64,000 nt of DNA from Chiridota heheva (GCA_020152595.1 JAIGNY010004474.1:17501-81500), one strand, 5' to 3'; positions 35,801-42,234 are shown, numbered from the stretch's first letter. The notes: a model not told the origin generated them from the sequence alone. Translations and numbers: made by a program.

Positions 35801-38800
35801 TTTAAACTGGCACAAAAATGTACAAATTATTCATAATTAACCCGTAGAATCACATATTTAATCTCTGACCCTTGACCTTAATCACTGAAACATCTTTTAA
35901 AATTATTCACATTTATCGTACCCTACGGTATAACACCATTCATGCTCATGTCACACTTACCATTCATTCCATAACTATGGGGGGGAGAAGGGGGGGGGGG
36001 AGAAATGTGGTCAATAGCTCGTTGTCCTTTTGACCCCAGAGTCTATGGGACACAAGTTCATGTACCACAACAGTATCATGCTACAAACATAGGATTGGTA
36101 TAGGACTTGCACTTTCGGAATTTAAAGTGGCACAAAAATGTACATATTAGTACATAATTACCCTCTAAAATCCCAGAGTCTATGGGACACAAGTTCATGT
36201 ACCACAACAGTATCATGCTACAAACATAGGATTGGTATAGGACTTGCACTTTCGGAATTTAAAGTGGCACAAAAATGTACATATTAGTACATAATTACCC
36301 TCTAAAATCACATATTTAACCTCTGACCCTAATCACAGAAGCAACCTATGAAATTTTTCTTATTACTGTATGACACCATTCATGCTCACATCTCACTTAC
36401 CATTCCATAACTATAGGGGAAAATGGTGAAAAGTGATCAATTGCTATGTGACCTTTGACCTTTCGACCTTGGAGTCTACGGGACACAAATTCATGTACCA
36501 AGCTATCATGGTACAACATAGTTGGTATAGATAGGTTTGAGCTTAAAATAGCTCAACAATTTGCATAAAAAGCACCTGTTTGACCCATGATCTTTGACCT
36601 TTTGACCTCCAATTATTAATTTTTGTTGTTGAATGTTAAACCCTACCCACCTATGCAATTTGTAAAGATACCAAGTAAATCCTTTAAAAGAGACAGCCAT
36701 CACCAAAAACTTGTTTCGTTTGACCTGCGACCTTTGACCTTTGAACCCGAAACCTTGGAGACAAGGTTCGGGCCAGGGGTACCCGCCATCAATTTTGTTT
36801 CATGTGTGTATTACAGTTTTTGAGTTATAAGTGACACAAAATTAATTGTAGCATACGCACACAAACACACACACATACACCCGCACACACCCGAACAGAC
36901 GCAAAAATTACCAAATATTGTCCGTTCCAAAAATTTATGACCCCTAACCCCTGATATGAGGTCATAATATCAAGAGGGGTGGCCATGTAGTGTATGAGGT
37001 ATAAGGACTTATTTGCCTATACAGCAAAGTGACTACAATATCTCATCCCCACATACATGTATATGTATACAGTATATGTGGGTGATGAGATAATAATAAA
37101 CTTCGGTTTAAGCAATACAATTTCAAGTACACTGAGTGCAATAAAATACAGAAAGACTTCAAAGAGATGTGTGACGTCATATTTGGTTAGAGAACAGTCA
37201 GTTCTACACAAATCCATCATAGTTTTAAACTTGAATATAAGGAAGAAGGCTTGATGACTTTCTTTACCATTTTCTTTATTTTTGTTCATTTTTCCCAAAT
37301 ACAAACCTTCCATCTCCTCACTATCCCTACTCTTAACACCATTTGACTCTAATTTATTCAACACACCTAGCACCCCTGGCACATTTGACTCTGACATTTG
37401 ACTCTGACTGACTCTGGTGCCATTAAACATCAACACACCATTATTTATTAGCACCCTCCTGGCACATTTGACTGACTGTCACAGTGCCGTTAAATCAACA
37501 CACCATCAACACACCATTATTTATTAAAACCCTCTTGGCACATATGACTCTGACTGTCACGGTGCCGTTAAACATCAACACACCATTATTCATTAACACC
37601 CTCTTGGCACATTTGACTCTGACTGTCACGGTGCCGCTAAACATCAACACACCACTATTTATTAACACCCTCCTGGCACATTTGACTCTGACTGTCGCAG
37701 TACCGTTGAATATCACCACACCATTATTTAATAGCACCCTCCTGGCACATTTGACTCTGACTGTCGCAGTACCGTTAAATATCAACACACCATTATTTAT
37801 TAGCACCCTCCTGGCACATTTGACTCTGACTGTCGCGGTGCCGTTAAACATCAACACACCATTATTCATTAACACCCTCTTGGCACTTTTGACTCTGACT
37901 GTCGCGGTGCCGCTAAACTTCAACACACCACTATTTATTAGCACCCTCCTGGCACATTTGACTCTGATTGTCCCGGTGCCGCTAAACATCAACACACCAA
38001 TACTTATTAACACCCTCCTGGCACATTTGACTGACTGTCATGGTGCCGTTAAACATCAACACACCATTATTCATTAACACCCTCCTGGCATATTTGAGTC
38101 TGACTGTCGCGGTGCCGTTAAATATCAACACACCATTATTTATTAGCACCCTCTTGGCACATTTGACTCATGACTGTCGCAGTGCCGTTAAACATCAACA
38201 CACCATTATTTATTAACACCCTCTTGGCATGTTTGAGTCTGACTGTCGCGGTGCCGTTAAACATCAACAAACCATTATTTATCAACACACCATTATTTAT
38301 TAACACTCTCCTGGCACATTTGACTCTGACTGTCGCAGTACCGTTAAATATCAACACACCATTATTCATCAACACACCATTATTTATTAACACTCTCCTG
38401 GCACATTTGACTCTGACTGTCGCAGTACCGTTAAATATCAACACACCATTATTTATTAACACCCTCTTGGCACATATGACTCTGACTGTCGTGGTGCCGT
38501 TAAACATAACAAACCATCAACATGAAAGTTGACCATGCTGAACTAAACTTTGAAAGCGGTTGACAAAAATAAATTGCAATGGTAGTATAATTGTATGGAA
38601 AGTATTAACGCTTCCTCATCCGAACATCTCCATCATTTGTATGCTAAAGATTATGCGAGTGCGCTGGAAAGTGGCAGGAAGGCAAATCCAAGACAATTTT
38701 TGTGTATTTCCCTGAAAATGAATTGCCTTTTTTCTAAATTGCTGGAAACATTTTTTGTTTATTTATTGAGATGGGGTACAACATACCAGTGTCCGAAATT

Positions 38801-40803
38801 AGCATTTTGCTTTAGCCCGTCGGTCATTGCTGCTGCTCTATTTTCAACTAGCCCAATTTAATTTTGTACTAGCCCGACTTTTTACAGTATTAGTTAATCT
38901 TGTGATTTTATTATAAACATGTTTCCTTGCATTGTCATGCCACCCACTCCAACAATGTCAACAGCCATTGTCACACCAGTCTTATTATTATATTTCATGC
39001 AAAATAAATGATAGACTGAATTAAATGTTACTGCAACTCATTCAGATGTATTTTGTACCTTAAAGTATGGAAAATGTTGTTTTTCAATAATGTTCGTTAC
39101 GAGAAGCGTCCCCAAAATAGGCCTAATACATGCAACCAAGTTTTCCTATTCTGAAAATCAAGGAAAAAATTGCACTTTCATGTTTTTTAAAATTTACAGT
39201 TTAGTTTAAAAGTTGCCTTTACTCCATGGTTGTATAATTTATTTATAAAAGCATTGGGATATGTAGGTCACTTATTCTCTACCGGTACCTATAATATTAC
39301 ATGGACTTACTGTCTTTTCACATGATGTACATACAGCGCAATCAGCATTCTTGTTAGCGCAACGATCAGGGATAAGACCACACCATTCAAACATTTGTGT
39401 GCAGAGCTAAAGCTGAGCTTTGGCTTATAAGATAATCATGCCAGAGTTGATAATCCTGATTGGTTACAATATACTGTCAATCTGTAAAGACCTGTTGTGT
39501 TCATGCCAAATAAGGAAGTTTAAGTGTTAACTTTTAGCCTGTGGAAGATTGTACAAGGCCATTCCAAAAAAAATTGTTGTAAAATGAAAATCACTTGTAA
39601 TATCATAATTAACAACATTATTTTGTATGAAAAATATTTCAATTGTCGGCACAATTGAGAAGAACACAATTAAGGCTCTATATCAAACATTTACTGTACA
39701 TTAATAGTGCAATGCAATTCCTACTCCCATCTCCCGCGAAAAAGTCAAGTACTAAAGACCTCCATACTAAAGACATATTTAGATCAGGGGAAATCTATGT
39801 TAACCCACGTTCCAGAAGACACAAGCTGTGAATGCGCATGCCCCGAGCCCTATTCCTTGGATCTGGCAACCCTTCACAAACTTTTGCAAACTTTTTGCAA
39901 ACACCGTGAGAGTATACATTCTTGTTACATCTAACACTAACAGTGCATGAATATGTATAAAGAAATGTGTATGTCTATGAATGATCGGTAAACTTACGTA
40001 ATGAAGACATGGTACACTGACCGAATAGGATTTAAAGTCAGCTAGAACTTGTAGGTGTGCTGTCTTGTCTATTTCTGTGATATATTCAGATCATTCTATC
40101 TGATTTTTGGACTAGCTCGACGGATGTTTGACTTAAATTCCACTAGTCCGACAGCCGTTTTAGCTAGCCCTGGACTGTCAGACTTATGCTATTTTCGAAC
40201 ACTGTAACTAACACATTATAAGAACGTGCTTTGCCCATTTACTCATGAACCTTACACTCAAAGTAAAAGAAATACATAGGAATTGTCTTGGATCTGCCTT
40301 TATGACATCACACTGTACACTGTGAGGTCACTTTTCAACACAACACGTGCAATCTTTGAAATGCAATAACTCCTAAATGGAAAAAGATAGGAACATGATT
40401 TTTACACCAAATTATTTCTTTGATATTCATCTATTATATATATGAAAATAAAAATTCATGGGAATATTTCTTTAACTATGCTTGACTACTAAGCTTTTCT
40501 TTGAAAGTGGTTGACCAAGATATGAATGCAATTTTACTATCGATGTAGGGAAATTGTTGGTACTTCCTCATCCATAATACCATCTTCATCATTTGTATGC
40601 TATCATTTGTCTTCACCATATTTGAACCACTGTTATCAACTTATTTGTTATCTTCTGAGTTTTTACATTTTTCTTAACCTTTTCTCCATCAGTCATCGCT
40701 GAAGAGACCATCGCTTCTAAGATCATCACTCACTGCCAAGCGAGCCAAGAAGTCCTACAAGGGCATCCCAGCATTACCATCACTGGATAGTTTTCTTAGC
40801 TAG
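5732..40803 (+). CDS. TRAIP: TRAIP, RING-type E3 ubiquitin ligase, nine coding exons
   Basis: Joining exons 5732-5826, 11012-11144, 11357-11524, 14061-14155, 17034-17235, 27329-27498, 28292-28481, 32748-32894 and 40693-40803 gives 1,311 nt, 436 residues plus TAG. All introns are GT-AG and all phases agree. Order: RING-H2 (residues 6-46), coiled coil (about 77-290), polar linker, GFDGLGG segment (about 387-393), basic tract KRAKKSYK, and a hydrophobic tail LPSLDSFLS. This matches vertebrate TRAIP in length (human 469), order and intron-rich structure. Known role of the family: nuclear ligase that ubiquitinates the CMG helicase and handles inter-strand crosslinks and replisome clashes; the tail is a PCNA-binding-like motif. 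The introns are enlarged by repeats to 35 kb. Assignment is from recognised motifs, not a search. Confidence 0.93.
5830..5970. repeat. Short degenerate tandem/palindromic repeat in TRAIP intron 1
   Basis: Words of the type 'gagctcatgaatatacag' recur about six times immediately after the exon 1 donor (agcctcataaatattgagg, gagctcatgattattcatg, gttcctgaatatacag, gcctcatgatatacag, gtagctcatgagctcatg). Several are self-complementary (ctcatgag). No coding sense. Confidence 0.55.
6967..8044 (+). pseudogene. LINE ORF1 (gag-like), one frameshift
   Basis: The N-terminal part reads in the frame containing DLIKRLQSGDLPIKCSTSTQ (6967-7240), an RRM-like gag segment of I/Jockey elements. The frame then shifts near 7200-7260 into the one starting at 7199. 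The second part contains the zinc knuckles CYKCQRYGHSKNKC (first Cys 7484), CASCGFPSHDTTTC and CVNCSGVHSASSNSC. Three consecutive C-x2-C-x4-5-H-x4-6-C knuckles are typical of these nucleic-acid-binding gag proteins. The C-terminal tail is Pro/His-rich and ends at 8044. Confidence 0.82.
8444..9200 (+). pseudogene. LINE ORF2 apurinic-like endonuclease domain, frameshifted
   Basis: Opens with MADIIQWNCRGL, the N-W-N/C-R-G start of LINE endonucleases. IIYLQETF follows (catalytic Glu), then SGGSSIYIRNDIP. The frame breaks near 8780. Next come SILTGDFKAYNPFCGS (normally GDFNAHN, so the catalytic His position is Tyr), TGTFTNLDLSICDPSL, and after another shift ITNDILLSDHPVSL (normally SDHxP). All landmark motifs are present in order but spread over three frames, and one key residue is changed. 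Confidence 0.82.
9240..10300 (+). pseudogene. LINE ORF2 C-terminal part: linker, post-RT region, RNase H
   Basis: The pre-RT linker (KARKTIKLSKKVSWETYVSSL, 9361-9430) is followed almost directly by the post-RT segment (PFDLRCTKSCLSFAL, from about 9457). The palm motifs that should lie between, including YxDD, are absent. RNase H is open at 9526-10296: FTDSSTREG (first Asp), SAEAKAILLALKFLE (Glu), VIFFDSKSVL (second Asp), FWIPSHVGIPGNQRVDRAANKAL (His and final Asp). All four acidic/His positions of the type I RNase H site are intact. Confidence 0.82.
10779..11011. repeat. Local duplication flanking the LINE insertion
   Basis: About 100 bases are repeated: 'ataataattg...ctaacccattgcacttga' occurs at 10781-10812 and again at 10881-10920. 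The word 'ccaatgtggatgcctatgttataataattg' at 10861-10890 resembles the left flank of the LINE (6365-6394). The simplest reading is that intron 1 carried a tandem duplicate here and that the LINE landed inside the first copy. Single-copy intron sequence follows to exon 2. Confidence 0.65.
11012..11144 (+). CDS. TRAIP: TRAIP coding exon 2 (second half of RING)
   Basis: After acceptor tttctttag, the split codon TG|T gives C32, completing H-x2-C, followed by LQKWIDTSNTCPQCR with C43-x2-C46. The total pattern C-x2-C-x14-C-x-H-x2-H-x2-C-x10-C-x2-C is a RING-H2 finger, and the W before the last Cys pair is the usual E2-contact residue. The exon continues into an acidic linker (EHDDGGETQLDPSKIQ). Donor cag|GTATGA. 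Confidence 0.94.
11357..11524 (+). CDS. TRAIP: TRAIP coding exon 3 (coiled coil)
   Basis: Exactly 56 codons, phase 0 at both ends, after acceptor aacatag and before donor cgg|GTAAGT. The product is highly charged and heptad-like (for example ERLSDLVETLNKRLKELKKQ), the start of the TRAIP coiled coil. No Pro or Gly disrupts it after the first dozen residues. Confidence 0.93.
11743..12323. mobile_element. MITE family A, copy 1 (TRAIP intron 3)
   Basis: Inverted arms of about 115 bases. The left arm begins 'aaggatcagttcagtggtc' and the right arm ends 'gaccactgaacaaatccttt'. Both arms contain 'acttcaaaagaaacaaaatgg' type words in opposite orientation. Related copies lie at 15476-16904 and 29941-30531. 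No transposase. Confidence 0.85.
12324..13141. other. TRAIP intron 3, no recognisable feature
   Basis: AT-rich intron. At 12880-12950 a small tandem run of 'ttggtacttacaaa' words (about five copies) is visible. Otherwise I see no repeat, ORF or RNA structure. Confidence 0.5.
13142..13954. repeat. 13-bp minisatellite (TATATGACATGTC)n
   Basis: About 62 head-to-tail copies of tatatgacatgtc, with variants ccatgtc, gtgccatgtc, gtgttatgtc and acacgtc scattered through it. The unit holds ACATGT, so each copy is nearly self-complementary. It lies in TRAIP intron 3 and ends about 105 bases before exon 4. Two or three units are off-register (13520, 13790). Confidence 0.96.
14061..14155 (+). CDS. TRAIP: TRAIP coding exon 4 (coiled coil)
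   Basis: Acceptor tgtttttgcag at 14051-14060 lies about 105 bases after the end of a 13-bp minisatellite. Encodes SQLAMFSQESDDAKKAKQEA and then a basic heptad stretch ending in ...LQLLE plus two bases of an Arg codon. In human TRAIP the equivalent segment is also rich in QEEARRLR-type words. Donor ag|GTGAGA. Confidence 0.92.
14520..14800 (+). repeat. Dispersed repeat family C, copy 1
   Basis: Shares words such as 'aatcttcccatg', 'gtagtgaatacatctt', 'cattgcacaat', 'gatgtttttagaaca' and 'gttataaccg' with 25795-26270 (same strand, interrupted by a LINE tail) and, in reverse orientation, with 31895-32110. It has no coding sense and looks like an old non-autonomous element. Confidence 0.6.
14801..15475. 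other. TRAIP intron 4, no recognisable gene
   Basis: Only a short inverted word pair (cccgacct...aggtcggg, 15051-15080) that could fold was noticed. No ORF carries recognisable motifs. Confidence 0.45.
15476..16904. mobile_element. MITE family A, copy 2, split by a LINE insertion (TRAIP intron 4)
   Basis: Left arm 15476-15676 ('gaaagaggacttcaaaataa', 'aaggagatatctaagtt', 'cctcagattcc'). Right arm 16559-16904 ('ccatgggatatatcaaaaa' to 'ctgaactaatcctttaa'). The two halves join up exactly as the uninterrupted copy at 11743-12323, with the LINE piece 15677-16558 between 'tgtattctac' and 'tattatgccctgc'. This dates the MITE before the LINE insertion. Confidence 0.85.
15677..16558 (+). mobile_element. 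5'-truncated copy of the intron 1 LINE
   Basis: Begins inside RNase H ('LALNFIELSFHHRFVIF') and runs to the same 3' end (cttggcacatttgactctgg ... aaaccaaacc). In RNase H the second catalytic Asp is Asn (FSNSKSV versus FFDSKSV in the intron 1 copy), and the final 'VDRAANKAL' is shortened to 'AVNKAL'. Both changes disable it. The 3' cysteine cluster (CPNC, then HILLTCPLY) remains readable in the 15887-16348 frame. Classic 5' truncation from target-primed reverse transcription. Confidence 0.87.
17034..17235 (+). CDS. TRAIP: TRAIP coding exon 5 (conserved central segment)
   Basis: Encodes residues 164-231. The block VATYCIALKKEFESSKASRK corresponds to the best conserved central part of TRAIP (human has LAVYCVSLKKEYE at the same place), which settles the family assignment. 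Acceptor cttttgtag, donor atg|GTGAGA. The intron that follows contains the DIRS-like element. Confidence 0.93.
17236..17460. other. Start of TRAIP intron 5
   Basis: Ordinary AT-rich intron between exon 5 and the left end of the DIRS-like element. The base run before the element ends 'gtgtggct'; the sequence just after the element begins 'gtttggct'. The resemblance is noted but no target duplication is expected for this class. Confidence 0.5.
17698..17766 (+). other. Probable 5' leader exon of the DIRS-like element
   Basis: Bounded by a pyrimidine-rich acceptor (ctcttttctcttggcag) and a donor (g|GTGAGA). The equivalent place in the second copy (42473-42536) keeps the same frame of signals: tttcccttgcag and gag|GTAAGA. 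A second acceptor (ctttttatctttacag, exon from 18354) is matched at 43134 (ctttttatctccacag). The implied introns are 587 and 598 nt. Confidence 0.5.
18889..20130 (+). repeat. GC-rich hairpin tandem array in DIRS leader
   Basis: About 25 imperfect units of 40-60 bases combining 'ggttccattggacggttcc', 'atacggttccgcg' and a hairpin gcccgt-tgtt-acgggc. Hairpin variants differ in loop and stem length (cccgtgtttacacggg at 20103; cccatgtttacggg at 20789) but stay self-complementary. It starts with two longer copies (18896-19070 and 19117-19290). The same kind of array, shorter and diverged, precedes gag in the second copy (43265-43530). Confidence 0.85.
20200..22500 (+). repeat. Reiterated DIRS leader and gag-start modules
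   Basis: A module recurs about five times. It starts 'agaagtatagcat', continues 'ttcttcttggtcccgtagcc' and 'attagctacgcagttccac', and then reaches a gag start of type 'caccagtatcatggacatg' followed by 'gaggacaggtcc'. Starts are near 20208, 20707, 21050, 21550 and 21850. Gag starts are near 20340, 21180, 21690, 21957 and 22472. The first two full modules carry the downstream gag words 'ctttgcagcgattgggat' and 'tggtcggagcacagactcc', recognisable as CSDWD and WSEHRLHRD. The single copy in the second element (43630-43990) shows the unreiterated order. Confidence 0.75.
22501..24970 (+). other. DIRS interior without recognisable domain
   Basis: GC-rich interior, with many short ORFs on both strands and no motif of reverse transcriptase, RNase H, methyltransferase or tyrosine recombinase that I can recognise. 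Base composition differs sharply from the AT-rich TRAIP intron around it. The stretch 24015-24960 has fewer stops in plus-strand frames but I cannot assign it. It ends at the A-run at 24975. Confidence 0.5.
25795..26270 (+). repeat. Dispersed repeat family C, copy 2, with LINE-tail insertion
   Basis: 25795-25972 and about 26148-26270 align with the two parts of 14520-14800. The intervening 25973-26147 is the pyrimidine-rich 3' end of the intron 1 LINE, ending 'gccgttaaaaatcaagaaac'. So a very short 5'-truncated LINE tail landed in an older repeat. Confidence 0.65.
25973..26147 (+). mobile_element. LINE 3'-end fragment (about 175 bp)
   Basis: Matches the last part of the LINE at 6395-10778: 'cctaaccttacttacctcct', poly-T/C run, 'ttattaacaccctcttggca', 'catttgactcttactgtcgc', 'ggtgccgtta' and 'accaaacc'. 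Extreme 5' truncation. Confidence 0.85.
27329..27498 (+). CDS. TRAIP: TRAIP coding exon 6 (coiled coil)
   Basis: Acceptor tgaccttcag, donor ac|GTGAGT. Encodes a long helix (LLETKRDREQQCKLVQSLRD and onward) ending around TLEKALSNAG, after which helix-breaking residues appear. Equivalent to the end of the human coiled coil (LKKKLTMLQETL). The exon ends in phase 2 and exon 7 restores a Thr codon. Confidence 0.9.
27499..28291. other. TRAIP intron 6
   Basis: Short (793-nt) AT-rich intron with no repeat or ORF of note; the only large TRAIP intron-free neighbourhood in this part of the gene. Confidence 0.5.
28292..28481 (+). CDS. TRAIP: TRAIP coding exon 7 (linker)
   Basis: Begins TPKLSRPMEGDTDIDLNDS. 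Human TRAIP has a similar 'RRPSFRDDIDLNATFDVDTP' patch, so this acidic DIDLN segment is a second diagnostic match. Acceptor ttctgatag, donor aag|GTAGGT. An alternative donor GTACAA 18 bases upstream is weaker. A 19-bp minisatellite starts about 25 bases after the donor. Confidence 0.9.
28506..29164. repeat. 19-bp minisatellite in TRAIP intron 7
   Basis: About 35 copies of cagctgtttttatccccct with many one- or two-base length changes. It starts about 25 bases after the exon 7 donor. Every unit ends in a pyrimidine run followed by CAG, the form of a 3' splice site. Translations of the array (FYPPQLFLSPSAV...) are a by-product. Confidence 0.95.
29498..29880 (+). pseudogene. L2/CR1-like LINE C-terminal remnant
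   Basis: Translation in broken frames gives LLHTLHWLPVSTCVTFKFLL and 'YNIINNQALDYLKDFI', matching the LxxLHWLPVxxRIxFKxLLL...YLxDLL signature at the end of L2/CR1 ORF2. A 34-base direct duplication ('acttagatcctgagcaatga' and following) sits inside at about 29645-29715. An ATT triplet run follows at 29928-29942. Confidence 0.7.
29941..30531. mobile_element. MITE family A, copy 3 (TRAIP intron 7)
   Basis: The cleanest copy: ends TTAAAGGATTAGTTCAG and CTGAACTAATCCTTTAA are perfect inverted repeats, and each arm extends about 115 bases ('caagcaagtctatcttatat', 'ttcaagagaaacaaaatagt'). The TTAA at both ends could be a piggyBac-type target duplication or part of the inverted repeat. Confidence 0.88.
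30532..31214. other. TRAIP intron 7, no recognisable feature
   Basis: AT-rich sequence. A 118-codon minus-strand ORF (30842-31198) has no motif I recognise and is best taken as chance. Confidence 0.45.
31215..32338. repeat. Nested inverted repeats in TRAIP intron 7
   Basis: 31259-31375 is inverted with respect to 32225-32335; shared words are 'gcaggtat', 'atatgcaaatt', 'tatgatgtatgattgg'. Within, 31619-31643 (tgatgtcatcacagcacttc) is inverted at 31825-31850. Also inside is 31895-32110, a reverse-oriented copy of dispersed repeat family C. No ORF with recognisable motifs. Confidence 0.6.
32336..32592. mobile_element. MITE family B, foldback copy next to exon 8
   Basis: Ends TTAAAAGAATATTCC and GGAATATTCCTTTAA. 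Inverted arms of about 110 bases include 'ctcatgttgatatatttttc' and 'aggagttatagcatttc', around a short loop. Related pieces: 31448 onward (aaaggaatattcccacg) and 40360-40480 (catgggaatatttctttaac). Confidence 0.8.
32748..32894 (+). CDS. TRAIP: TRAIP coding exon 8 (GFDGLGG segment)
   Basis: Exactly 49 codons after a strong poly-T acceptor (cattcag). Contains NGFDGLGGHQSFVQS, matching the conserved TGFDGLGG of vertebrate TRAIP. The best donor that keeps frame is tct|GTATCC at 32895, a weak site. If it is not used, the ORF reads six more residues (SVSFVR) and stops at 32913-32915. A 57-bp minisatellite begins about 12 bases beyond the donor. Confidence 0.88.
32907..34502. repeat. 57-bp minisatellite at the start of TRAIP intron 8
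   Basis: About 28 units of 57 bases: 'gataagtagctgttaagatg', 'gcactgcatctgaatctttt', 'ctcttcctattacccca'. Variants alternate (ctgttatgatgg / ctgttaagatgg; ctatgacc / ctattacc; tagttgtt / tagctgtt) in a patchwork that suggests blocks were copied. Each unit ends in a pyrimidine tract plus CCCCAG; two units (33991 and 34276) read CAG|GTAAGT. The period is a multiple of three, so a 447-codon minus-strand ORF runs through it without being a gene. Confidence 0.97.
34503..35600. other. TRAIP intron 8, no recognisable gene
   Basis: Intron sequence. A 104-codon plus-strand ORF at 35094-35408 lies in a slightly GC-richer patch, but shows no recognisable motif. Confidence 0.4.
35600..36840. repeat. Diverged tandem repeats rich in TGACC half-sites
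   Basis: A unit of roughly 290 bases recurs near 35600, 35900 and 36310, with words 'accattc...ataactatggggg', 'gggacacaagttcatgtacc', 'aggattggtatagg' and 'cactttcggaatttaaa'. Within it a perfect 137-base tandem duplication occupies 36035-36171 and 36172-36308. Many 'tttgacctttgacc' words occur, including an exact TGACCTTTGACCT at 36449-36461 and a near match at 36728-36740. A CA-rich run follows at 36850-36900. Confidence 0.75.
37285..38530 (+). repeat. 69-bp tandem array made of the LINE 3' end
   Basis: It starts as a short 5'-truncated LINE tail ('acaaaccttccatctcctca') and then repeats the final segment about 17 times: 'aacatcaacacaccattatt', 'tattaacaccctcttggcac', 'atttgactctgactgtcgcg', 'gtgccgtta'. 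The same sequence ends the LINE copies at 10720-10778, 16490-16558 and 26075-26147. Units differ at scattered bases and a few are shortened. Long ORFs on both strands arise because 69 is a multiple of three. Confidence 0.93.
38787..40204. mobile_element. Non-autonomous DNA transposon with sub-terminal ACTAGCCCGA repeats
   Basis: Ends CAGTGTCCGAAATTAGCAT and (reverse complement of the right end) CAGTGTTCGAAAATAGCAT match at 17 of 19. Sub-terminal words 'ttagcccgtcgg', 'actagcccaat', 'actagcccgact' on the left mirror 'actagctcgacgg', 'actagtccgacag', 'agctagccct' on the right. The start CAGTG fits the hAT terminal consensus; flanking 8-mers (caacatac, taactaac) agree at only 5 of 8. The interior encodes no transposase. 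Confidence 0.75.
40205..40692. other. End of TRAIP intron 8
   Basis: Contains a partial MITE family B piece (about 40360-40480). Otherwise ordinary intron up to the exon 9 acceptor. Confidence 0.5.
40693..40803 (+). CDS. TRAIP: TRAIP coding exon 9 (basic tract and PCNA-binding-like tail)
   Basis: Acceptor ttttctccatcag, phase 0. Encodes 36 residues: Ser/Arg/Lys-rich start, AKRAKKSYKG (likely nuclear localisation), and the tail IPALPSLDSFLS before TAG at 40801-40803. Human TRAIP ends VPSLFQAKLDTFLWS, so the tail aligns as L-D-[ST]-F-L. In the human protein this is a PIP-box-type PCNA contact; the usual leading Gln and the final aromatic are absent here, so affinity may differ. Confidence 0.9.
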   Translation, partial: SSLKRPSLLRSSLTAKRAKKSYKGIPALPSLDSFLS

Positions 40804-41114
40804 AAGATGCGCTTGGTGTTCCCATCTTGTTTACAGAAGAAGTCAAGCTTGGTAGAACTCCTGAGTCCTGTCAAAAGAACAACGCTCGTTGAGGAGTCAT
40901 CGCAAATTTAGCTCAATTTTCTCGCTAAGAGGATCATAATCTGATGAGCTTTCTTGCATAATATTTCATGTACCAAAATGTGGTCGAGATCACGTGCGGT
41001 TGACTCACTGCAATCTTTCATTGAGGTCCTTGCAGTAGTGGAATGTGGGAAGTGTCTTCCATGGTGACCTAATGCATGGCAAACATTTTGTAGGCTTGTA
41101 TTAATTTCATTTTT
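40804..41114 (+). other. TRAIP 3' untranslated region (start)
   Basis: Sequence after the TAG stop. I see no AATAAA before the inverted terminus of the composite element at 41115, so the cleavage site is unresolved; it may use a variant signal or lie inside the element. Confidence 0.4.
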
Positions 41115-41199
41115 TGCTCGACTATTCAAAGAATAGTAAAGCTATTCTACTACCCCCGGCATCGGCGTTGGCGTCCGGTAAAGTTTTGTTGAAAGTGTT

Positions 41200-42234
41200 C
41201 ATAACTTTAGTTAGAATGTTGTACATTCATGTAACTTGGCATACGGGTAGAGGACATGGGTACTGATCAAATGAGCATGATTGGAGGGTTGTGTGTGCAT
41301 ACTATTTAGCTTATTTGCATAACAATGAAAATATTTGTCAGGTTAAAGTTTTGGTTCAAGTTTTGGTTAAAGTTTTAGTTAAAAGTTTTTAGTTAATTTT
41401 TTTATAACTTATTGAATGGTGTACATTCATGTGACTTGGCACATGGGTAGAGGACATGGGTAATTTTAAATGAGCATGATTGTGGGGTTGTGTGTGCATA
41501 CTGATTAGCTTATTTGCATAACAATGAAAATATTTGTCAGGTTAAAGTTTTGGTTCAAGGTTTTGGTTAAAAATTTCATAACTTAAGTTATGAATGGTGT
41601 ACATTCATGTAACTTGGCATAGGGGTACTGTTTAAGTGAGCATGATTAGGGGTTGTGTGTGCATACTAATTGGCTTATTTACATAACAATGAAAATATTT
41701 GTATCTCTTATATCTCTTAAATCAAAGTGGATGTGGGGATTTTGTTTGCACAAATGATCATATATGTGAGAGCATTGTCTACACTTAATTTTAAGGTGAA
41801 GTGTGCATATTAATTAGGTTATTTGCATAACAATAGACTTTTGCATCAAATATTTAACCTTAGATAATAACTTGGTACTTGTTACAGGGGTAAAGGACAT
41901 GGGTACTATTCAATGAGCATGATTTGGGGTTGTGTGTGCATTCTAATTAACTTATTTGCATAACAATTGAAATATTTGTATCTATGATATCTCTTAAATT
42001 AAGGTGGGAGTGGAGATTTTGTTTTACACAAATGATTATATATGTGAAGAGCATTGTCTACACTCAATGGTGAGGTGTAGTGTGCATATTAAGTAGGTAA
42101 TTTGCATAACAATAGACTTGTGAACAAAATATTCAACCTGAGATAATAACTTGCTATTTGGTTCAGTGGTAGAGGGCATTGGTACTGTTCAGTTGAGCAT
42201 GGCTGGGGGATTATGTGTGCATAATAATTAGCAT
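41200..42234. repeat. Sub-terminal tandem repeats of the composite element
   Basis: Five diverged copies beginning near 41216, 41410, 41590, 41870 and 42150. Each carries an octamer-like ATTTGCAT word and the phrase 'tgagcatgattgg...ttgtgtgtgcata'. Spacing varies, so these are old duplications. Confidence 0.75.

Noticed and set aside
37484..38532. Long ORFs on both strands (197, 172, 120 and 123 codons)
   Set aside because: By-products of the 69-bp array of LINE 3' ends.
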